A stretch of 64,000 nucleotides of DNA from Lathyrus oleraceus (taxonomy: Eukaryota > Streptophyta > Magnoliopsida > Fabales > Fabaceae), in NCBI RefSeq assembly GCF_024323335.1, contig NC_066580.1, forward strand, positions 137,903,648 through 137,967,647, read 5' to 3'. Shown here piece by piece: positions 1-10,362 of this stretch. The translations under genes and the position numbers were made by a program. Positions within the stretch are counted from its first letter, which is position 1, and each line of letters starts with the position of its first letter. Below the pieces are notes generated by a model. The model was given only the letters and a program-made list of their open reading frames with translations, did no database searches and was not told where the DNA came from.

Positions 1-357
1 TATTATTGTTTAATAAGGTTCAGACCCCTTACCTCTTTGGATTGAAGGAAGCTCTGAGCAATTTTTGGCCTTTTCCTCTTCCTTCTCTTTCTCTTCAGCG
101 TTTCTCCCCCTTTCTCTGACTCTGAGGCAAAATACGTGAAACAACCTGAGTCCTCACTTTGGCCTCTTTTATCCAATTTCCACTTTTACCCTTCCACTCT
201 TCATATTCCATTTATTTTATTTATTTAATTATTATTAAAATAAATAACATCTATAGTAATAATAAAAATAATCCAATAATTCAACTTTATTTAATTAAAT
301 TAATAAAATAATATTAACTCAATTAAATAATTCTCTTATTTTAATCGGGGTGTTACA
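1..357 (-). mobile_element. Partial inverted LTR fragment, edge at 357
   Basis: Read on the minus strand from 357, this begins TGTAACACCCCG and then an AT-rich stretch that resembles the first part of the Tekay-like LTR starting at 5612, but is clearly diverged. It ends abruptly at 357, where the plus-strand Tekay 5' LTR resumes internally. It therefore looks like the 5' edge of a related LTR on the opposite strand, inserted into or recombined with that LTR. The other end lies outside the window. No coding sequence is seen. Confidence 0.7.
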
Positions 358-1074
358 GTAGCTAATTCCCATGGTGAGGAATTAGTGAGTGAGTCACTAG
401 GTCTCAAATGAGTGGGACTAGTGAGCTTGGTAGCCGTATCTGGATTTGATCGGTGAGGTTGAACTATATGTTCACGAATAGTCGGTACCGCATGCATGGA
501 GTCTCATTGCATAATGTATGTATGGCGTATAATATGAATGGACGTATTCCAATATTATACGTGTTGTTTTGTGTTGGTGTTGAGTATGATTATGATTATG
601 AGTTGATGTTGCCGTTGCTGAATGTGTGATCTGATTAGGGTGATGATATGTGTTAAATTACTTAGCATTACATGATATTTTATAATGCTTATTATATCGA
701 TTGAGGAACTCACCCTTACAACTATGTTTCAGGTAACGAGCAGTGATTGAGTAGAAGCTAGTGCTTGGAGTCTAGTGTAGTTCCTTAGTGGGTCATGCTC
801 TGGTAGATGTAACATCGGGACGGGATGTTTTACCTTGTTTCATTTGTTGGTTGTTGAACAGTTTTACATGTAATGTGTTACATGGTTTGCATACTGTTAG
901 ATCTTCTATCCGCTGCGAATTGTGCAATGTCTTAATTTGATTTATAAATGAGCATGACAAGCTATTATGATGAATGGTGTGAAGTGTCAAGTGTGACACC
1001 CTTAATTGCATATCTACTCTGATTTATATTTGTTGTTTTAATTAATTATTGGGGTATTTTAGAAGGGTGTTACA
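358..1074 (+). repeat. Truncated 5' LTR of element A
   Basis: Positions 358-1074 align one-to-one with 6887-7603 of the 3' LTR (offset 6529). The LTR ends in TGTTACA at 1074. The first roughly 1,275 bp of the LTR, including the CG-rich palindrome cluster seen in the 3' copy, are missing to the left of 358. Confidence 0.93.
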
Positions 1075-1078
1075 TTAG

Positions 1079-1090
1079 TGGTATCAGAGC
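1079..1090 (+). other. Primer-binding site, initiator tRNA-Met
   Basis: TGGTATCAGAGC lies four bases after the LTR end and matches the complement of the 3' end of plant initiator tRNA-Met, the usual minus-strand primer for this group. Confidence 0.93.
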
Positions 1091-1198
1091 ATAGTCGGTC
1101 GAGTCGAGTCGTAATTATTCTGTTTCCCTGTACGTGATAGGTGTTGTGTAACCCTATCAGTACTTATTGTTTTAGCTTGTTGGGTTTTCAGAATAGAG

Positions 1199-2134
1199 AT
1201 GGCTGGAAGAGGTAGAGACGATGCTGCGATTGCTGAGGCTCTGGGTATGCTAGCTGGAGTACTTGGAGGGAATCCGAATGTTGTGGGCTTAGGAGCTGCT
1301 CGTCAACTGAGTAAGTTCCAGAAGAACAATCCTCCAATGTTTAAGGGAGCATACGATCCAGATGGTGCTCAGAAGTGGTTGAAGGAGATCGAGAGGATCT
1401 TCCGAGTGACTGAGTGTGCCGATAACCAGAAGGTCAGGTTCGGTACGCATATGCTGTCAAAGGAAGCAGATGATTGGTGGGTTGCTACCCGCACTGAGTT
1501 GGAAGCTGCTGGGAGTGCTGAGATCACTTGGGCGGTGTTCAGAGAGAGATTCCTGAGGAAGTACTTTCCAGAGGATGTCAGAGGAAAGAAAGAGATAGAG
1601 TTCTTAGAATTGAAGCAGGGCAACCGGTCTGTTACTGAGTATGCTGCTAAGTTTACAGAGCTGTCGAAGTATTACACTCCCTATAACGAGGCTACTGGGG
1701 AATTTTCGAAATGTGTGAAGTTTGAGAACGGGTTACGTCCCGAGATCAAGCAGGCTATTGGGTATCAGCGGATTAGAGTGTTTTCTGACTTGGTTGACTG
1801 TTGCAGGATTTTTGAACAGGATACCAAGGCCAGAGCGGAGAGCTATCAGCAAAGGGTTGATAGGAAAGGCAAGAATCAGAATGATCGTGGGAAACCGTAT
1901 GCAGCTGGCAAAGGTTTCCAGAGACAGAGTGGGATGAAGAGGCCTAGTGGGGGAGACTCCAGTGCCCCTGCTAAGTGTTTCAGATGTGGTCAGGCTGGAC
2001 ATCGTATCCATGAGTGTACCAGTAATGAGAAGAAGTGTTTTAAGTGTGGAAAAGGTGGTCACTTGGCTGCAGAGTGCCGGTTGAAGACTGTGACTTGTTT
2101 CAACTGTGGAGAGGTGGGTCATATCAGTCCATAG
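1199..2134 (+). CDS. Gag of element A (CCHC nucleocapsid), ended by an in-frame TAG
   Basis: This is the capsid and nucleocapsid part of the polyprotein, which packages the element RNA into cytoplasmic particles. A retrotransposon-gag region (about residues 50-220, with W-rich segments and the FLRKYFPEDVR-type stretch) is followed by a basic linker. Next come two complete zinc knuckles, CFRCGQAGHRIHEC (260-273) and CFKCGKGGHLAAEC (280-293). A third knuckle begins at C300 but is cut by TAG at 2132-2134, codon 312, one codon before its last cysteine. The frame continues without a shift into protease and RT, so the stop looks like a point nonsense mutation in one long gag-pol ORF. The start is the first ATG after the PBS, in a clean leader. 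Confidence 0.9.
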   Translation: MAGRGRDDAAIAEALGMLAGVLGGNPNVVGLGAARQLSKFQKNNPPMFKGAYDPDGAQKWLKEIERIFRVTECADNQKVRFGTHMLSKEADDWWVATRTELEAAGSAEITWAVFRERFLRKYFPEDVRGKKEIEFLELKQGNRSVTEYAAKFTELSKYYTPYNEATGEFSKCVKFENGLRPEIKQAIGYQRIRVFSDLVDCCRIFEQDTKARAESYQQRVDRKGKNQNDRGKPYAAGKGFQRQSGMKRPSGGDSSAPAKCFRCGQAGHRIHECTSNEKKCFKCGKGGHLAAECRLKTVTCFNCGEVGHISP

Positions 2135-2215
2135 TGTCCTAAGCCTAAGAAAGAGAACCAGTCGGGAGGCAAGGTCTTTGCTTTATCGGGTTCTGAGACT
2201 TCTGCAGATGATCGT

Positions 2216-5200
2216 TTGATCCGAGGTACGTGTTATATTAATGGCTTTCCTCTTGTAGCTATTATTGACACAGGTGCGACTCATTCCTTTATATCTTTGG
2301 ATTGTGCTGTGAAACTTAAATTAGAGATATCTGAGATGCATGGTAGTATGGTGATTGATACTCCTGCGAAGGGTTCAGTGACTACTACTTCAGTTTGTTT
2401 AGATTGCCCTTTGAGTATTTTTGGTAGAGACTTTGGGATGGACCTTGTGTGTCTTCCACTAGTGCAGATTGATGTTATCCTGGGTATGAACTGGCTGGTG
2501 TTTAACCGAGTTTATATCAACTGTTTTGATAAGACTGTGATCTTTCCTGAGATTGAGGAAGGAAAGAGTTTGTTTCTATCAGCAAGGCAGGTGAATGAGG
2601 CAGTAGCAGATGGGGCAGAGTTGTTTATGTTGTTAGCGACTGTGGAGGCTAAAGATAAACTGGTGATTTGCGATCTAGCCGTGGTGTGTGATTTTCCTGA
2701 TGTGTTTCCTGAAGAAGTGAATGAATTACCACCAGAGCGTGAAGTTGAGTTCTCGATTGATTTGGTACCTGGTACTAGGCCGATATCGATGGCTCCGTAC
2801 CGTATGTCTGCTGTTGAGTTAACTGAATTGAAGAGTCAGCTGGAAGATCTGTTGGATAAGAAATTTATTCGTCCGAGTGTGTCTCCGTGGGGTGCACCAG
2901 TGTTATTGGTTAAAAAGAAAGAAGGTACTATGAGGTTGTGTGTGGACTACAGGCAACTGAATAAAGTGACGATCAAGAATCGGTATCCTTTGCCGAGGAT
3001 TGATGATTTGATGGATCAGTTGGTTGGTGCGAGTGTGTTCAGCAAAATAGATTTGAGATCTGGGTATCATCAAATACGTGTGAAAACGGAAGATATTCAG
3101 AAGACTGCTTTCAGAACAAGGTATGGACATTATGAGTATTCTGTAATGCCTTTTGGTGTGACTAATGCGCCTGGGGTATTTATGGAGTATATGAATAGGA
3201 TTTTCCATCCGTACCTAGACCAGTTTGTTGTGGTGTTTATTGACGATATTTTGGTGTATTCGAAATCTGAAGAAGAGCATGCTGAACATTTGAGAGTGGT
3301 TTTAGGGGTTCTACGAGAAAAGAAGTTATTTGCTAAACTGTCTAAGTGTGAGTTTTGGTTAGAAGAGGTTAGTTTTCTTGGTCATGTGATTTCAAGAGGC
3401 GGTGTTGCTGTTGATCCTTCTAAGATAGAAGCGGTATCTAAGTGGGAAGCTCCGAAGTCAGTTTCTGAGATAAGGAGTTTTCTTGGACTTGCAGGTTATT
3501 ATAGGAAATTCATTGAGGGATTTTCTAAGTTGGCGTCACCATTGACGATGTTGACTAGAAAGGGGCAAGCGTTTGTCTGGGACTCAAAATGTGAAGAAGG
3601 TTTCCAAGAGTTAAAGAGGAGGTTAACTACTGCTCCTATTCTGATATTACCAAGTCCGTCGGAACCATTTGAGGTTTACGGTGATGCTTCATTGTTGGGT
3701 TTGGGTGGTGTTTTGATGCAGAATAAGCAGGTTGTAGCTTATGCTTCGAGACAACTGAAGGTTCATGAGAGGAACTATCCGACACACGATTTAGAGTTGG
3801 CAGCTGTGGTATTTGTTCTGAAGTTATGGAGGCATTACTTGTACGGGTCAAGATTTGAGGTTTTCAGTGACCATAAAAGTTTAAAGTATTTGTTTGATCA
3901 GAAAGAGTTGAATATGAGACAGAGGAGATGGTTAGAGTTTCTGAAGGATTATGACTTTGGTTTGAATTACCATCCGGGTAAAGCAAACGTAGTGGCTGAT
4001 GCATTGAGTCGGAAATCATTGCATATGTCTATGTTAATGGTTAAGGAATTGGATTTAATTGAGCAGTTTAGAGACTTGAGTTTGGTGTGTGAGAGTACTC
4101 ACAATAGTGTTAAATTGGGAATGTTGAAGTTAACGAGTGGTATTCTGGATGAGATTAGAGAGGGTCAGAAATCCGATGTGCTTTTGGTTGATAAGTTGAC
4201 TCTAGTGAATCAAGGTCAAGGTGGTGAATTCAGAGTTGATGAGAATGGTATTTTGAAAATTGGTAATCGGGTGTGTATTCCGGATGTTACCGAACTTAAG
4301 AAGAGTATTCTTGAGGAAGGACATCGTAGTGGCCTGAGTATTCATCCTGGGGCTACGAAGATGTATCATGATTTGAAAAAGTTATTTTGGTGGCCGGGAA
4401 TGAAAAGAGAAATTGCGAGTTTTGTTTATTCTTGTTTGACTTGTCAGAAGTCAAAGATTGAGCATCAGAAGCCGTCTGGGCTAATGCAACCGTTGGCTAT
4501 TCCAGAGTGGAAGTGGGATAGTATCAGTATGGATTTTGTTTCTGGTTTACCGAGGACAATTAAGAATTTTGAAGCTATTTGGGTGATTGTTGACAGATTG
4601 ACAAAATCGGCTCATTTCATTCCGATCAGAATGGATTATCCGTTAGAGAGATTAGCTGAGTTATATATTGAGAAAATTGTAAGTTTGCATGGTATTCCGT
4701 CGAGTATTGTTTCGGACAGAGATCCTAGATTTACATCGAAGTTCTGGGAAGGTTTGCAGAGGGCTTTGGGAACTAAGCTGAGATTGAGTTCTGCATATCA
4801 TCCGCAGACTGATGGTCAGACTGAGAGGACGATTCAGTCACTAGAGGATCTTTTGAGGGCTTGTGTTTTGGAAAAGGGAGGTGCTTGGGATTGTTATTTA
4901 CCTTTGATTGAGTTTACCTACAACAATAGTTTTCATTCGAGCATTGGTATGACACTGTTTGAAGCTTTGTATGGTAGGAGATGTCGGACACCTTTATGTT
5001 GGTATGAGTCCGGTGAGAGTGTTGTGGTTGGACCAGAGATTGTTCAACAAACTACGGAAAAGATTAAGATGATTCAGGAGAAGATGAGGATTGCTCAGAG
5101 TCGTCAGAAGAGTTATCACGACAAGAGGAGGAAGTCACTTGAGTTTCAAGAGGGAGATCATGTGTTTCTTCGTGTTACTCCGATAACTGGGGTTGGTCGA

Positions 5201-5440
5201 GCTTTGAAGTCGAAGAAGTTGACACCTCGATTTATTGGTCCTTATCAGATTTTGGAGAGGATAGGGGAGGTAGCCTATCGTATCGCTTTACCGCCGTCAC
5301 TTGCGAATTTGCATGAGGTTTTTCATGTGTCTCAGTTGAGGAGGTACATTCCTGATCCGTCGCATGTGGTCCAAGTAGATGATGTACAGGTGAGAGATAA
5401 CCTGACTGTTGAAACATCACCTATGAGGATCGAGGATTGA
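2216..5440 (+). CDS. Pol of element A: protease, RT, RNase H, integrase
   Basis: Same frame as gag; the reading is open from the codon after the gag TAG, and 2216 is only the first ATG. Numbering from 1199: aspartic protease DTGATHS (D357); RT with FIDDIL (catalytic pair about 682-683); RNase H starting VYGDAS, with later acidic residues in THDLELAA and FSDHKS; integrase with an H-H-C-C zinc site near [12 protein letters not shown] and CLTCQK, then D1112, D1173 and E1209 (35 residues between the last two). TGA at 5438-5440 stops it early. The frame reopens at 5441-5569 and encodes a chromodomain-like tail (KEIVLVKVAWGG...YPELF). The catalytic residues are present, so only the two stops visibly disable it. 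Confidence 0.92.
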   Translation: MIRGTCYINGFPLVAIIDTGATHSFISLDCAVKLKLEISEMHGSMVIDTPAKGSVTTTSVCLDCPLSIFGRDFGMDLVCLPLVQIDVILGMNWLVFNRVYINCFDKTVIFPEIEEGKSLFLSARQVNEAVADGAELFMLLATVEAKDKLVICDLAVVCDFPDVFPEEVNELPPEREVEFSIDLVPGTRPISMAPYRMSAVELTELKSQLEDLLDKKFIRPSVSPWGAPVLLVKKKEGTMRLCVDYRQLNKVTIKNRYPLPRIDDLMDQLVGASVFSKIDLRSGYHQIRVKTEDIQKTAFRTRYGHYEYSVMPFGVTNAPGVFMEYMNRIFHPYLDQFVVVFIDDILVYSKSEEEHAEHLRVVLGVLREKKLFAKLSKCEFWLEEVSFLGHVISRGGVAVDPSKIEAVSKWEAPKSVSEIRSFLGLAGYYRKFIEGFSKLASPLTMLTRKGQAFVWDSKCEEGFQELKRRLTTAPILILPSPSEPFEVYGDASLLGLGGVLMQNKQVVAYASRQLKVHERNYPTHDLELAAVVFVLKLWRHYLYGSRFEVFSDHKSLKYLFDQKELNMRQRRWLEFLKDYDFGLNYHPGKANVVADALSRKSLHMSMLMVKELDLIEQFRDLSLVCESTHNSVKLGMLKLTSGILDEIREGQKSDVLLVDKLTLVNQGQGGEFRVDENGILKIGNRVCIPDVTELKKSILEEGHRSGLSIHPGATKMYHDLKKLFWWPGMKREIASFVYSCLTCQKSKIEHQKPSGLMQPLAIPEWKWDSISMDFVSGLPRTIKNFEAIWVIVDRLTKSAHFIPIRMDYPLERLAELYIEKIVSLHGIPSSIVSDRDPRFTSKFWEGLQRALGTKLRLSSAYHPQTDGQTERTIQSLEDLLRACVLEKGGAWDCYLPLIEFTYNNSFHSSIGMTLFEALYGRRCRTPLCWYESGESVVVGPEIVQQTTEKIKMIQEKMRIAQSRQKSYHDKRRKSLEFQEGDHVFLRVTPITGVGRALKSKKLTPRFIGPYQILERIGEVAYRIALPPSLANLHEVFHVSQLRRYIPDPSHVVQVDDVQVRDNLTVETSPMRIED

Positions 5441-5569
5441 GAGTTGAAGCAGTTGCGGGGTAAAGAGATTGTTTTAGTAAAGGTAGCTTGGGGAGGACCA
5501 GCAGGTGGCAATGTGACTTGGAAACTTGAGAGTCAGATGAAGGAGTCTTATCCTGAGTTATTCACTTGA
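5441..5569 (+). pseudogene. Chromodomain-like C-terminus of element A polyprotein, cut off by TGA
   Basis: This stretch is in frame with pol, directly after the TGA at 5438-5440, and ends at TGA 5567-5569. It has 42 codons and reads like the plant chromovirus C-terminal module (LRGKEI, a VKVAW core, a final YPELF). In this family the chromodomain targets integration to heterochromatin, so its loss would be expected to affect targeting rather than catalysis. Confidence 0.8.
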
Positions 5570-5597
5570 GGTATGTTTTCGAGGACGAAAACTCTTT

Positions 5598-5611
5598 TAG
5601 TGGGGGAGAGT
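5598..5611 (+). other. Polypurine tract of element A
   Basis: The purine-rich run TAGTGGGGGAGAGT directly abuts the 3' LTR start at 5612, the expected plus-strand priming site. Confidence 0.85.
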
Positions 5612-6195
5612 TGTAACACCCCGATAAAAATAAGATAATTATTTAAAATAAGTTAATAATATATTTATTAATTTAATTAAATAATTGGATTATTATTATT
5701 GGAATTATTATTATTGGAATAATAAGTTGGAAAATATATAAAGAGTTCCATTTGGTAAAAAGGGTTTTTCACGTGAAAACCAGAGAAGCGACAGAAGTGA
5801 GAAAGAGGCAAAGAGGAAGAGCAAGAGAACGAGGGTTGAAGGAAGGAAAAGCTTGAAGCTCAGAGATTTGCCGGATTAACTCAAGTAAGGGGGGTTTATC
5901 GTCGTTTAATGGGTATTATGGGTTAACATGTAATGGGTAGTGATAAACCATTGATTTGACTCTAATTAGATGATGAATGTTGAAATTGTGAAATTTTGGA
6001 TGAATGAGATATGAGTATGATTGAGGAAATTCGTAGGAATTAGAGGTAATAAGGTTAGAAATTGTGAGATTGAATGTGTATGATCTGTGTTAGACAATAT
6101 GAATGAATGTTGTGTAAAAATTGGAATGTGGAAGGTGGGATCTGAGAATCTCGTAGCAGAGAAAACCATAGCAGATCTGGAATTCTGGTTTCTGG

Positions 6196-6426
6196 TCATA
6201 CGCATATGGCACTAGGCAATACGCGTATGGGATGGTCTGGTACGCGTATGGCACTAGGCAATACGCGTATGGATGAAGAAGATGATGATTTTAACGTGGT
6301 TTTGTCTCTGTGGGTACGCGTATGAGGAAGTGGTATGCGTAGCATACGCGTATGAGGCAGACAATACGCGTATGGGATTGGCTGAGAAATGGGCCATACG
6401 CGTATGGGACTAGGCAATACGCGTAT
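6196..6426 (+). repeat. Cluster of CATACGCGTATG-like palindromes in the 3' LTR
   Basis: About nine copies of TACGCGTATG or close variants lie within 230 bp, several extended to the 12-bp palindrome CATACGCGTATG. They are linked by short segments such as GGCACTAGGCAA. Spacing is irregular (about 20-55 bp). The surrounding LTR is AT-rich, so the CpG density is locally striking. The function is unknown; it may be a regulatory array. Confidence 0.85.
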
Positions 6427-6721
6427 GGGCAGAATTGTGATTTTTTTATGAGCTGTTGTTGTGCAGTTTTGGTCATTGCAGCTGGGTGATGTAATTTAGC
6501 TGATGTATGATATAGTAGGGATCATTTCCCGTTGTTTGAGCAGTGTAGGTATTAGTAGAGTGTGCTAATACGGTGATTTATTATTTAGCATGATATGATA
6601 TGATTCTGTGATAAACATGCTGATGATGTATGATGGTATGCATAATACTGTGAATGTATCTGTTATGTATGCAATTGTGAATGGACTGTTTATGGCTTAG
6701 AGTGTGAGCATATGTCTATCT

Positions 6722-6923
6722 TGGATTGTTGTTGATGTTTGCATGCTAGGTGATTTAGCGTGCATAGTATGGCCTTTATGGTGGTAGCTAATTCCCATGG
6801 TGAGGAATTAGTGAGTGAGTTGTTGTGGATTGTTGTTGATGTTTGCATGCTAGGTGATTAGCGTGCATAGCATGGCCTTCAGGGTGGTAGCTAATTCCCA
6901 TGGTGAGGAATTAGTGAGTGAGT
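6722..6923 (+). repeat. Two-copy tandem duplication in LTR, period about 104 bp
   Basis: The block starting TGGATTGTTGTTGATG at 6722 recurs at 6826 with a few differences and a one-base indel. Only the second copy runs on into the sequence shared with the 5' LTR remnant. Confidence 0.88.
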
Positions 6924-7603
6924 CACTAGGTCTCAAATGAGTGGGACTAGTGAGCTTGGTAGCCGTATCTGGATTTGATCGGTGAGGTTGAACTATATGT
7001 TCACGAATAGTCGGTACCGCATGCATGGAGTCTCATTGCATAATGTATGTATGGCGTATAATATGAATGGATGTATTCCAATATTATACGTGTTGTTTTG
7101 TGTTGGTGTTGAGTATGATTATGATTATGAGTTGATGTTGCCGTTGCTGAATGTGTGATCTGATTAGGGTGATGATATGTGTTAAATTACTTAGCATTAC
7201 ATGATATTTTATAATGCTTATTATATCGATTGAGGAACTCACCCTTACAATTATGTTTCAGGTAACGAGCAGTGATTGAGTAGAAGCTAGTGCTTGGAGT
7301 CTAGTGTAGTTCCTTAGTGGGTCATGCTCTGGTAGATGTAACATCGGGACGGGATGTTTTACCTTGTTTCATTTGTTGGTTGTTGAACAGTTTTACATGT
7401 AATGTGTTACATGGTTTGCATACTGTTAGATCTTCTATCCGCTGCGAATTGTGCAATGTCTTAATTTGATTTATAAATGAGCATGACAAGCTATTATGAT
7501 GAATGGTGTGAAGTGTCAAGTGTGACACCCTTAATTGCATATCTACTCTGATTTATATTTGTTGTTTTAATTAATTATTGGGGTATTTTAGAAGGGTGTT
7601 ACA

Positions 7604-10097
7604 TTTGGACATGGCGGTAACAGTCAACCTCCATAGTGTCCAATAATAGTTGGCCCTCAAGATCTTCTTTACCATGGTGTATCCACTGGCATGCGTTCCA
7701 AAATATCCCTCATGGATTTCCATTATGATTGGGTTTGCTTCTTACTTGTTCACACCTCTTAGCAAAACTGAATTATAATTTCGCTTGTAGAGTACCCCTC
7801 CACTTAAAAAGAACTTGGAAGATAATTTCTGAAGGTACTTCTTGTCGGTAATGGATGTGTTCTTTGGATATTCTTGGCACTCTAAGAATCTCATGATGTC
7901 ATAGAACCAAGGATAACCATCGGCTTCGTCTTCGGATGCCAAACAATAAGCGGGCTCATCCAAGTAGTTGAGGTGAAAGGATGGTGCTTCATTCTTCCAC
8001 TTGACCTTAAACATGGATGCCAAAGTTTCCAAGGCGTCATCTAGTTGATTATCTTCTTGAGGGATATAAAGTAAGGGATTAGTTTTAAGACATGCTCCTT
8101 GTAAGGGATAAGCTTGTGATCTATAGTATTCCAAACTCTTTTGACTTGGCTAACCAACAGGGTTGAATCTCTGTAGACTTCAAGGGTTTTGATCCTAAGA
8201 TAAATTGCAGGTTCAATACCGAAGATACAGGCCTCGTGCTCCGCCATATTGTTTGTGCATTCAAAATACAACCTTGTGGTGAAGGGGGGATGAAAACCAG
8301 TTGGGAAGGTCATAAATGCCCTAATGTCATTGCCATGAGCGTTAGAAGCTCCATCAAAAAACCAAATTCCATCGGGATCCAGGCTCGGGTCCTTCCTCGG
8401 GGCCGGGGATGTTGCAATACCTAATCAACATAATATCCTCGTCGGGAAATTCAAAATGCATAGACTGGTAGTCTTTCAAGGGTTGATGCGCAAGATAGTC
8501 GGATAATACACTCCCTTTGATGGCCTTTTGAGTGACATGTTAGATGTCGTACTCGATTAAATCCATTTTCCATCGGGCTACTCTACTAGTTAGAGCACGC
8601 TTCTCAAAGATGTATTTGACAGGGTCCATCTTAGAGATTAATAGTGTTGTATGAGTGAGCATGTACTATCTTAAACGTTTGGCAGCCCATGCTAGTGCAC
8701 ATCAAGTCTTTTCAAGCTTCAAATATCTACTCTCGCAACCGGTGAACTTCTTGCTTAAGTAGTATATATCGTGTTCTTTTCTACCAGTCTCGTCATGTTG
8801 GCTAAGGACACATCCCATGGATCCTTCGAGGACGGTGAGGTACATAACCAATGGTATACCAGGTACATGAGGCATTAAAATAATAGGCTCTCGCAAGTAC
8901 TCCTTCACCTTCTCAAAAGCTCTTTGGCAATCGTTGTTCCAAATGACGGCTTGATCCTTTCGAAGAAGTTTGAAGATCGACTCACAAGTGACCGTAAGGT
9001 GAGATATGAAACTAGAAATATATTTTAATCTACCTAGGAATCCTCAGACTTCCTTTTCAGTTTTGGGTGGAGGCATAACTTGTATGGCCTTCACTTTCTC
9101 AGGATCTACCTTAATGTCATGTTGGCCGACAATAAAACCTAGCAATTTGCCAGATCTTACCCTAAACGTGCACTTATTGGAATTAATCCTTAATTTGACC
9201 TTCCTTAGCCTCTCGAACAACTTTTCTAGATTGACAAGGTGTTTCTCTTAGATTTGAGATTTGGCTATCATATCGTTAATGTAGACCTTGATCTCTCTAT
9301 GAATCATGTTGTGAAAGAGAGTGACCATGGATCGTAGCACCAACGTTTTTTAATCCAAAAGGCATGACCTTGTATCATAAGATGCCCCATGGGGTTATGA
9401 AAGTGGTTTTCTCAATATCTTCTTGAGCCATTCGAATCTGGTTATAACCAGAGAAACCATCCATAAAGTAGAAAACATAGTTATGAGCAATGTTATCTAC
9501 CAGCACGTCAATATGAGGTAGTGGGAAGTCATATTTGAGACTTGCTCTATTCAGATCTCTATAATCTACACACATTCTTACTTTTTCGTCCTTCTTTGGC
9601 ACGAGCACAATGTTGGCAATCCATTATGGATAATTAAAGACCACTAGGAAACTGACATTGAGTTGTTTTTGTACCTCCTCCTTGATCTTCATAGCCATGT
9701 CAGGACGAGTCCTTCGTAGCTTTTGCTTTACAGGAGGGCATTCTTCTCTAAGAGGCAGACGATGGACCATGATGTCAGTATCGAGGTCGGATATGTCTTG
9801 GTATGACCATGCGAACACATCCATGTACTCCTTCAAGAGCTTGATCAACTTTGTCTTCACCTAGTCTTGTAGAGCTGGTCCTACTTGGACCTCTTTTGCT
9901 TCCTCGCTTGTTTCAAGGTTAACCACCTCCACCGATTCTTCATGTGGCTGGATAGCCTTTTTCTCTTGCTTGAGTAGTCTTGCCATTCTTCAGGGAGTTC
10001 GGCTTCTTCGTCACAATCCTCATCGGCTTGATTAATCAAGTTATCAAAGTCATATGAGACTATAACAAAATTATCATTGGTAGATGTCGAGGGTGAT
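7604..10097 (-). pseudogene. Element D pol remnant: RT, RNase H, second RNase H, start of integrase
   Basis: It reads right to left. The N-terminal acidic segment lies near 10070-9990, where a frameshift follows ELPEEW. RT comes at about 9860-9000 (GFSGYNQIRM and VRMCVDYRDLNRAS are recognisable). The first RNase H is at 8908-8702 (GSMGCVLSQHD). The second, archaeal-type RNase H lies at about 8420-7900 (FECTNNMAEHEA). The integrase zinc-binding start (HEGYFGTHASGY) is at about 7705-7610 and is frameshifted, ending at the Tekay insertion. The RT YVDD box reads YIND (9272-9283), so a catalytic aspartate is lost. Multiple stops and shifts make it non-functional. Confidence 0.88.
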
Positions 10098-10362
10098 CTG
10101 CATGATTTAGGGTTCATGCTTTTATTGATATGAAAGAGAGAAAAATGATTTGAAAAGAATTTTAAGGAAAAAGAAAAAAATGCCACTTTTGAAAGGTGAA
10201 ATAATAAATGAAAGACAAGGATCACAAAATTGAATGTGAAACATGGACTTTTCATTAATGATTAAAAAGGAGATTCATTGAGACCCTACAAATGGTTTCC
10301 CCGTGCCTTGGGCTTGACATGGGTTCTTTTGATTAAAAGGGAAAACAAACAGGGAAAATTAC
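10098..10362 (-). other. Inferred pro-pol intron of element D (265 bp)
   Basis: The donor GTAATTTT on the minus strand starts at 10362 and overlaps the TAA that ends the gag-pro frame (10361-10359). The acceptor ATCATGCAG ends at 10098. Removing it joins the gag-pro frame to the pol frame in phase. The same arrangement is present in elements B and C. Splicing is inferred, not shown. Confidence 0.7.

Larger units (their letters stand above)
358..7603 (+). mobile_element. Element A: Ty3/gypsy chromovirus (Tekay-like), 5' end truncated
   Basis: The order seen is partial 5' LTR (358-1074), tRNA-iMet primer-binding site (1079-1090), gag-pol in one frame (1199-5569), polypurine tract, then a full 3' LTR (5612-7603). 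The polyprotein ends in a chromodomain-like tail, and the domain order PR-RT-RH-INT-chromodomain with an iMet PBS fits the Tekay/Del branch of plant chromoviruses. The two LTR segments share 717 bp without indels, with two differences seen by eye (543/7072 and 722/7251), so the insertion is fairly young. It sits inside the integrase of minus-strand element D: the D reading resumes at 7604. The left target-site duplication is not visible. Confidence 0.93.
5612..7603 (+). repeat. 3' LTR of element A (1,992 bp)
   Basis: It begins TGTAACACCCCG and ends GTGTTACA, giving TG...CA ends. It matches 358-1074 over its last 717 bp. It contains a CG-rich palindrome cluster (6196-6426) and an internal two-copy tandem duplication (6722-6923). 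Short ORFs inside it are not credible genes. Confidence 0.95.

Noticed and set aside
793..1011. 72-aa minus-strand ORF, repeated at 7322-7540
   Set aside because: It is identical because both lie in the LTR copies of element A; no domain, and wholly explained as LTR sequence.
2132..2134. Programmed TAG readthrough between gag and pol
   Set aside because: The stop is inside a zinc knuckle rather than at a domain boundary, and a second stop exists downstream; mutation is the simpler explanation.
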